Shown here: positions 36,260-41,040 of the stretch, piece by piece | Numbering within the stretch: the stretch's first letter is position 1 | Layout: every line of letters starts with the position of its first letter | From: an uncultured Burkholderiales bacterium | GTDB taxonomy: Bacteria > Pseudomonadota > Gammaproteobacteria > Burkholderiales > Burkholderiaceae_E | Assembly: GCA_903903975.1 (NCBI GenBank) | Contig: CAIVAS010000068.1 | Coordinates: 1-41,040, forward strand | DNA: 41,040 nt | Direction of reading: 5' to 3' | The notes under the pieces: generated by a model | Databases searched by the model: none | Seen by the model: the letters and a program-made list of their open reading frames with translations, nothing else | Told to the model about the DNA's origin: nothing | Made by a program: the position numbers and the translations under genes

Positions 36260-37474
36260 TTGATCAATCATCCCGTCGTTCAGACGGTCCTCGGTTTTCT
36301 CGACACCGGCCTTCTCGGCTTTTCGGGCTGGCAGATTCTTGCCTATACCCTGATCACCACGCACATCACGATCGCGGGGGTAACCATCTACCTGCATCGC
36401 AGCCAGGCGCATCGCGCGCTCGATCTGCATCCGGTGATTGCGCACTTCTTTCGCATGTGGCTTTGGCTGTCCACCGGCATGGTCACCAAGGAGTGGGCAG
36501 CGATTCACCGCAAGCACCACGCCAAATGCGAGACGGTCGAAGACCCGCACAGCCCCCAGACCCGCGGCATCCGCAAAGTGCTGCTCGAAGGGGCCGAGCT
36601 CTATCGCGACGAGACAAAAAATCGCGAGACGATGGAGCGCTACGGCCATGGCCTGCCCGACGACTGGATCGAGCGCCATCTCTACACGCGTTATTCGGCC
36701 TGGGGTATCTACGTCACATTGATCATCGATGTGCTGCTCTTCGGTGTCATCGGACTGTCGGTCTTTGCGGTGCAGATGATCTGGATTCCGGTCACCGCCG
36801 CCGGCATCATCAACGGTCTGGGTCACTTCACCGGTTATCGCAATTTCAACAGCCCCGATGCGAGTCGCAATCTCGTGCCCTGGGGCATCCTGATCGGCGG
36901 CGAAGAACTGCACAACAACCATCACACCTTCGCGACCTCAGCCAGGCTGTCAAATCGCTGGTATGAATTCGATATCGGCTGGATGTATATCTGCATCCTG
37001 CGCTCGATGGGTCTGGCGACGGTGCGAAAAGTGGCGCCGGTGCCCAGGCTCGCCCAGCCTCGTGCGACCGTCGATCTGCACACGCTTCAGGCAGTCATTG
37101 CGCATCGTTACGATCTGATGGCCGCTTACGGACGATCGCTTGCCAAGACCTGCTCCGACGAGATTGCCCGTTTGCGTGCGGTTCAGCCTGCTGATGCCAG
37201 CCTCATCAGCTCGGCGCAGCGATGGTTGCACCTTGATTCGACCGATTTGACCGACCACCATCGCAAGACGCTCGGCGAAATCTTTGCAGTGTCCGATCCG
37301 CTCAAGAAGCTGATCGAGATGCGTGCCGAGCTCGTCGGAACCTGGGAGCGGACCAATCTGTCGCCCGATCAGCTGCTGCTTGATCTTCAGGACTGGTGTG
37401 CTCGCGCCGAGAGCAGTGGCGTCAAGGCATTGCAGGATGTCGCGCTGCGGATGCGCCGGTATGTTCCGGCCTGA
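36260..37474 (+). CDS. fatty acid desaturase (acyl-CoA/acyl-lipid delta-9 type)
   Basis: 404 aa, integral membrane. The three histidine boxes are HRSQAH (46-51), HRKHH (83-87) and HNNHH (218-222), ligands of the di-iron centre. About 140 residues follow the last box, a hydrophilic helical extension. It introduces a double bond in membrane fatty acids. The start is TTG, chosen because AGGAGGGGAG lies just upstream; no ATG is near. The gene is followed by a 16-bp repeat and a perfect bidirectional terminator. Confidence 0.94.
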   Translation: MINHPVVQTVLGFLDTGLLGFSGWQILAYTLITTHITIAGVTIYLHRSQAHRALDLHPVIAHFFRMWLWLSTGMVTKEWAAIHRKHHAKCETVEDPHSPQTRGIRKVLLEGAELYRDETKNRETMERYGHGLPDDWIERHLYTRYSAWGIYVTLIIDVLLFGVIGLSVFAVQMIWIPVTAAGIINGLGHFTGYRNFNSPDASRNLVPWGILIGGEELHNNHHTFATSARLSNRWYEFDIGWMYICILRSMGLATVRKVAPVPRLAQPRATVDLHTLQAVIAHRYDLMAAYGRSLAKTCSDEIARLRAVQPADASLISSAQRWLHLDSTDLTDHHRKTLGEIFAVSDPLKKLIEMRAELVGTWERTNLSPDQLLLDLQDWCARAESSGVKALQDVALRMRRYVPA

Positions 37475-37497
37475 GGCGTCCGTCTGACCGGGCAGTG

Positions 37498-37529
37498 TCG
37501 ATACGTCCGACAATCGATACAGCCGACAA
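37498..37529 (+). repeat. 16-bp tandem repeat, 2 copies, downstream of the desaturase
   Basis: TCGATACGTCCGACAA then TCGATACAGCCGACAA, immediately before the terminator stem. Confidence 0.85.
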
Positions 37530-37561
37530 TAAAAAACGCCCCATTCGGGGCGTTTTTTATT
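37528..37561. terminator. bidirectional rho-independent terminator
   Basis: A perfect 15-bp inverted repeat with a 4-nt loop; GC core CGCCCC/GGGGCG flanked by A6 and T6, so it works for the desaturase (plus) and for rpmB-rpmG (minus). Confidence 0.95.
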
Positions 37562-37600
37562 GGGGCACAGGTCCCTTAAAGCGGCATCACCTGAACCGCA

Positions 37601-37756
37601 TCACTTGATCTTGGTCTCTTTGTAAGCCACGTGTTTGCGGGCAACCGGATCAAATTTCTTGATCTCCATCTTTTCAGGCTTGGTCCGCTTGTTTTTGGTG
37701 GTGGTATAGAAATGACCGGTGCCGGCGGTCGATTCGAGTTTGATCTTGTCGCGCAT
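37601..37756 (-). CDS. rpmG: 50S ribosomal protein L33
   Basis: 51 aa: [20 protein letters not shown] then [20 protein letters not shown] and a short basic end. This is the cysteine-free form of L33, without the zinc ribbon. AAGGAA lies upstream of the ATG. It is 28 bp after rpmB, the usual pair. Confidence 0.97.
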   Translation of the reverse strand: MRDKIKLESTAGTGHFYTTTKNKRTKPEKMEIKKFDPVARKHVAYKETKIK

Positions 37757-37784
37757 GATAAAAATTCCTTATCGGTCAGCTAAT

Positions 37785-38018
37785 TCAGGCCTCGCCGCGT
37801 GCACGAAGGTCGGCCAGAACCACCTCGATGCCCAGCTTGTCGATTGTGCGCAGCGCAGCGGTGGTCACGCGCATACGGATAAAGCGGTTTTCGCTTTCGA
37901 TCCAGAACCGGCGCGACTGCAGGTTGGGCAGATAGCGGCGTTTGGTCTTGTTGTTGGCATGAGAGACGTTGTTGCCAACCATCGGGCCCTTGCCTGTCAC
38001 ACGGCACACTTTGGCCAT
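37785..38018 (-). CDS. rpmB: 50S ribosomal protein L28
   Basis: 77 aa: [20 protein letters not shown] and [18 protein letters not shown] are diagnostic. AGGAG precedes the ATG at 38018; a longer in-frame start was rejected. Only one cysteine is present, so no zinc site. Confidence 0.98.
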   Translation of the reverse strand: MAKVCRVTGKGPMVGNNVSHANNKTKRRYLPNLQSRRFWIESENRFIRMRVTTAALRTIDKLGIEVVLADLRARGEA

Positions 38019-38106
38019 GGCGTACTCCTGATCTTTTGAGGCTGAATCCTGGAATGATTCAAGCGAAAGGCTGAGCGCGGGAACGCCGCGTGCAGCAAAG
38101 CCATCG

Positions 38107-38136
38107 ATTATATTGCAGCAACCGGCCGGCGCGCAA
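38107..38136 (-). promoter_or_regulatory. sigma-70 promoter for rpmB-rpmG
   Basis: Minus strand: TTGCGC (38136-38131), 18-bp spacer, perfect TATAAT (38112-38107). The leader to rpmB would be about 80 nt. Confidence 0.6.
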
Positions 38137-38158
38137 CACCGCAGATCGAGCCATTGAA

Positions 38159-38181
38159 CCCGCCGGCAGTGGGTCGGCGGG
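38159..38181. terminator. possible terminator hairpin downstream of radC
   Basis: CCCGCCG-N9-CGGCGGG, a 7-bp stem 20 bp past the radC stop. No T-run, so weak. Confidence 0.4.
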
Positions 38182-38200
38182 CGGATCGGGCGGTTTTCGG

Positions 38201-38875
38201 TCACAACAGACCCTGGGCGGCGAACGAAAACTGGCGCCCGCCGGCGATGATCAGGTGATCGAGCACCGCAATATCAAGGTACTGCAGCGCCCGTTTCAGG
38301 GCCTCGGTGAGTTGTCGGTCGGCTTGGCTGGGCTCGGCGATACCGGACGGATGGTTGTGCGCAAGGATGACCGACGCCGCGTTGCGCTCGAGTGCCCGCC
38401 GCACCACCTCGCGCGGATAGACCACGGTCTGGGTGAGGGTGCCGCGAAAGAGCTCCTCGGCGCCGATCAGGCGGTTGCGGCTGTCGAGAAACAGAATCGC
38501 GAAGATCTCGTTCGGACTGTGCGCAAGGCTGAGCGCCAGATAGCGTCCGACCTGCTCCGGAGAGTTCAGAACGTCGCGGTGGCGCAGTTCTTCGGCGAGG
38601 CTGCGTCGGCTGGTTTCGAGCGCTGCCTGCAGGCTGCACCAGCCGTTCCTGCCGATGCCGGGCGTCTCGAGCAGCAGCGTTCGAGGTGCGGCGAAGAGCC
38701 CGCCCAGGGTGCCGAAGCGGGCAAGCAGTGCCGCGGCACGCGCGATGGCCGCTTTGCTCGGTGCGCGGTTGCGCAACAGCATCGCGAGCAGTTCGGCGTC
38801 GGAAAGACTGGCCGTGCCCCCTTCAAGCAGTCGCTCGAGAGGGCATTGCGCAGGGCGCAGGGCGAGGGTCGGCAT
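38201..38875 (-). CDS. radC: RadC family protein (JAB/MPN domain)
   Basis: 224 aa from the ATG at 38875 with AGGAG upstream; an in-frame start 25 codons earlier overlaps the divergent slpA and was rejected. The N-terminal part has the helix-hairpin motif TPGIG. The C-terminal JAMM metal motif is [14 protein letters not shown] (H173, H175, D186). Despite the name, a role in recombination repair is not proven; biochemical function is unknown. It is divergent from slpA with a 58-bp gap. Confidence 0.95.
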   Translation of the reverse strand: MPTLALRPAQCPLERLLEGGTASLSDAELLAMLLRNRAPSKAAIARAAALLARFGTLGGLFAAPRTLLLETPGIGRNGWCSLQAALETSRRSLAEELRHRDVLNSPEQVGRYLALSLAHSPNEIFAILFLDSRNRLIGAEELFRGTLTQTVVYPREVVRRALERNAASVILAHNHPSGIAEPSQADRQLTEALKRALQYLDIAVLDHLIIAGGRQFSFAAQGLL

Positions 38876-38902
38876 GGAGAACTCCTGTGCACATCCTGTG
38901 AG

Positions 38903-38908
38903 TACAAT
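38903..38908 (+). promoter_or_regulatory. possible -10 (TACAAT) for slpA-ispH
   Basis: TACAAT lies 25 bp before the slpA ATG with AAGGAA between. The -35 is not clear. Confidence 0.45.
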
Positions 38909-38933
38909 CGGGCAGACGCAAGGAACGCCAAGA

Positions 38934-39407
38934 ATGAATGCTTCTGACAACGCGACCCAAAACCTGCCGCTGGTGCGAGCCGATTCACATCTGACGCTTC
39001 ACTACCGGATCAGTCTGGCGATCAACGGGGCTGACGTCATTAGTACCTTCGGCGGTCGGCCAGCAACTTTGACGCTTGGCTTAGGCCAAATGGCGCAGCC
39101 GCTCGAGAGTCGGCTGCTCGGCCTGAGCGAAGGCCAGAGCGCTGCCTTCGATCTGGCCGCCGACGAAGGCTTCGGGCCTCGCAATCCGGATTTGCTGCAG
39201 CGTGTTTCGCGCTCGACGCTCGAGACCAATGGCGCACCCGACACCACCTATCACCCGGGCGAGGTGCTCGATTTCGCAGCGCCCGACGGCGGTCGATTTG
39301 CCGGCGTGGTTAAAGAGATTGATGACGCTGGCGCACTGCTCGATTTCAATCATCCGCTTGCGGGGCAGCCGCTGCGGTTCGAGGTCAGTATCCTGGGAGT
39401 GCTTTGA
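38934..39407 (+). CDS. slpA: FKBP-type peptidyl-prolyl cis-trans isomerase, SlpA-like
   Basis: 157 aa. The small SlyD/SlpA-type FKBP domain is interrupted by the insert-in-flap region. [21 protein letters not shown], then ADEGFGPRN and [14 protein letters not shown] are typical (FNHPLAGK in most). It catalyses proline isomerisation and may act as a cytoplasmic folding helper. The ispH start follows its stop by one base; slpA-ispH pairing is conserved in Proteobacteria, where both commonly follow lspA; here they are separated from it. Confidence 0.93.
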   Translation: MNASDNATQNLPLVRADSHLTLHYRISLAINGADVISTFGGRPATLTLGLGQMAQPLESRLLGLSEGQSAAFDLAADEGFGPRNPDLLQRVSRSTLETNGAPDTTYHPGEVLDFAAPDGGRFAGVVKEIDDAGALLDFNHPLAGQPLRFEVSILGVL

Positions 39408-39408
39408 G

Positions 39409-40365
39409 ATGAGCGAGTTGCAAGACGCGGTGCCGCAGGCGCTGCTGGCCCAGCCGCGCGGATTCTGCGCCGGCGTCGACCGCGCAATTGAAATCGTCGA
39501 GCGGGCGCTGCGTCAGTTCGGCGCACCCATCTATGTCCGCCATGAAATCGTTCACAACGATCATGTGGTGGGCGATCTGCGGCAAAAAGGCGCGGTTTTC
39601 GTCGACGACCTGTCCGACATTCCCGACGGCGCCACCGTGGTGTTCTCGGCCCATGGCGTGTCGCGCGCGGTGCGCAACGAGGCCGGTGGTCGCAGCCTGC
39701 AGGTCTTCGACGCTACGTGTCCGCTGGTCACCAAGGTCCATGTTGAAGTGGCCAAACTGCGGCGTGACGGCCGCGACGTGATCATGATCGGTCACGAAGG
39801 GCATCCCGAGGTCGAGGGCACGATGGGTCAGGCCGACGACGGGATCCATCTGGTCGAAACGGTCGAGGATGTCGAGCGGCTCGAGATCGAATCGACCCGG
39901 CCGCTGGCCTATGTGACGCAAACCACGCTGTCGGTCGATGATTGCCGGCTGGTCATCGAGGCGCTCAAGAAGCGCTTCCCGATGATCGCCGAGCCAAAAA
40001 AGCAGGACATCTGTTACGCGACCCAGAATCGTCAGGATGCGGTCAAGTTCATGGCGCCCCAGTGCGATCTGGTGCTGGTGATCGGCAGCCCGAGCAGCTC
40101 CAACAGCAATCGTCTGCGCGAAGTGGCCGAGAAGATGGGCAAGGAGGCGCGCCTGATCGGTTCGGCCGACGAACTCGATCCGGCATGGCTTGCGGGCAAG
40201 CGGCGCATCGGCATCACTGCCGGCGCATCCGCGCCGGAAGTGCTGGTGCAGGCCCTTCTCGAGCGCCTGCGCTCGCTGGGCGTTGCCAAGGTTCAAACCC
40301 TTGACGGCATCAAGGAGGAAGTGCAATTCCCCTTGCCCAAGGGATTGAGCGGACTGTCGGTATAG
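39409..40365 (+). CDS. ispH: 4-hydroxy-3-methylbut-2-enyl diphosphate reductase
   Basis: 318 aa; last step of the MEP pathway, giving IPP and DMAPP. The three [4Fe-4S] cysteines are in [23 protein letters not shown] and [11 protein letters not shown]. The catalytic histidine/glutamate regions ([17 protein letters not shown]) and [11 protein letters not shown] are intact. It is co-transcribed with slpA. A TCGGT-ATAG-ACCGA stem encloses its stop codon (40357-40370), ending on the next gene's ATG. Confidence 0.97.
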   Translation: MSELQDAVPQALLAQPRGFCAGVDRAIEIVERALRQFGAPIYVRHEIVHNDHVVGDLRQKGAVFVDDLSDIPDGATVVFSAHGVSRAVRNEAGGRSLQVFDATCPLVTKVHVEVAKLRRDGRDVIMIGHEGHPEVEGTMGQADDGIHLVETVEDVERLEIESTRPLAYVTQTTLSVDDCRLVIEALKKRFPMIAEPKKQDICYATQNRQDAVKFMAPQCDLVLVIGSPSSSNSNRLREVAEKMGKEARLIGSADELDPAWLAGKRRIGITAGASAPEVLVQALLERLRSLGVAKVQTLDGIKEEVQFPLPKGLSGLSV

Positions 40366-40369
40366 ACCG

Positions 40370-41040
40370 ATGAAACGTCGCGCCGCCTTGAGCGTCGGTG
40401 TCGGAACCGCCGCAGCCTGGCTGGCAGGCTGCGCTGCCCAGGGTAGCGGGCAGATCATCGGGACGAAGAACGGGGTGCTGACCTCGATCGGCCCAACCGA
40501 CGCCTCGCTGGCACTGCATCTGCACAACCGATTGGGTTACGGCGCCCGTCCGGGTGATATCGAACAGATGAAGGCGATCGGCGCCGGTGCCTGGCTGCAA
40601 GCCCAACTTGCGCCGGCCTCGATCGCTGAGCCGGCCGACCTGATCGCTGCGCTTGATGCGATGCCGGTGCTGCGCGAGCGTCACGCGCCGACGCTTGAGA
40701 TCTTCGCGCGCCGGCAGGCCGACGCTTTGAGTCCGGCGCTGACCGAGTCGCAGCGGGCGGCGGCCCAGGCCGAGGTCACCGGCATCGTCCAGCGGGTGCA
40801 AGGCCAGGCAAGGCAGGCCCGCCTGATGCGCGCAGCCGCGTCCAACCGGCAGCTCGAAGAAGTGCTGGTCGAGTTCTGGTTCAACCATTTCAATGTGTTC
40901 GCCGGCAAGGAAACCGTTCGGGTGACTGCCGGCTTTTATGAGGCCGAGGCGATCCGGCCCTATGTGCTCGGACGTTTTCGCGATCTGCTTGGTGCGACCG
41001 CCCGCCATCCGGCGATGCTCAATTATCTCGACAACTGGCA
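40370..41040 (+). CDS. DUF1800 family lipoprotein (3' end off window)
   Basis: The first 223 residues are visible. A short signal with basic MKRR and the lipobox LAGC (C21) indicate a lipoprotein. HNRLGYGARPGDIEQMKA is the DUF1800 start, and LVEFWFNHFNVFAGKE and RDLLGATARHPAMLNYLDN are its conserved core. DUF1800 genes are usually followed by a DUF1501 partner; its presence cannot be checked here. Function is unknown. The ATG is 4 bp after the ispH stop, so it may be read through from ispH. Confidence 0.9.
   Translation, partial: MKRRAALSVGVGTAAAWLAGCAAQGSGQIIGTKNGVLTSIGPTDASLALHLHNRLGYGARPGDIEQMKAIGAGAWLQAQLAPASIAEPADLIAALDAMPVLRERHAPTLEIFARRQADALSPALTESQRAAAQAEVTGIVQRVQGQARQARLMRAAASNRQLEEVLVEFWFNHFNVFAGKETVRVTAGFYEAEAIRPYVLGRFRDLLGATARHPAMLNYLDNW

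Noticed and set aside
1-41040. Mobile elements, phage genes, defence systems
   Set aside because: No transposase, integrase, restriction, toxin-antitoxin or similar genes seen; radC is the only gene sometimes linked with islands and here sits among housekeeping genes.

Overview
The window is about 41 kb of high-GC, densely coding chromosome. It holds 36 protein genes, and no intergenic gap exceeds 190 bp. I see no rRNA, tRNA, CRISPR array, insertion sequence or prophage. Gene content and order point to a betaproteobacterium, most likely Burkholderiales: a Bug/TctC-type solute-binding protein, an xseB-ispA-dxs cluster with a Rieske oxygenase facing away from it, a ribF-ileS-lspA-coaBC operon, and an rpmB-rpmG pair next to radC. 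This assignment is inference from gene content; I have no marker-gene comparison.

Layout. (1) Positions 1-8173, minus strand: a glycogen operon glgP-glgB-glgX::malQ. The last gene is one uninterrupted reading frame joining a GlgX-type debranching enzyme to a MalQ-type 4-alpha-glucanotransferase. It runs off the left edge. (2) 8315-12643: a Tat-exported dienelactone hydrolase-family protein, a lipoprotein serine hydrolase of the beta-lactamase family, a Bug-family binding protein and a ZIP metal transporter. (3) 12750-14724, minus: a mercaptopyruvate/thiosulfate sulfurtransferase behind a Rieske non-heme iron oxygenase. (4) 14831-18842, plus: xseB-ispA-dxs (isoprenoid precursors), a terminator, then folE2. 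(5) 18946-22190, minus: argG, a GNAT acetyltransferase, yajQ and a Nudix hydrolase. (6) 22282-25304, plus: a Bcr/CflA-type drug efflux protein and an acetolactate synthase-like ThDP enzyme. (7) 25313-27713: a tandem universal stress protein and a divergent tal-dut pair, separated by a perfect FNR/ANR-type site. (8) 27778-33981, minus: ribF-ileS-lspA-coaBC and a small unknown membrane protein. (9) 34075-37474, plus: purN, an RsmB/NOP methyltransferase and a fatty acid desaturase. (10) 37601-38875, minus: rpmG, rpmB and radC. (11) 38934-41040, plus: slpA, ispH and the start of a DUF1800 lipoprotein.

How the genes work together. Region 1 makes and mobilises glycogen: branching, phosphorolysis, debranching and maltooligosaccharide disproportionation. 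IspA, Dxs and IspH are three enzymes of the MEP/isoprenoid route. LspA, IleS, RibF and CoaBC form a classic housekeeping string.

The most unusual features are the GlgX-MalQ fusion, the abundance of short (9-16 bp) tandem duplications (many beginning on or just after a stop codon, others in-frame inside genes), the FNR box between the stress protein and transaldolase genes, and several start codons 7-11 nt after a -10-like hexamer. Most of the rest is ordinary housekeeping, and I find no clear defence system or other wholly new system.
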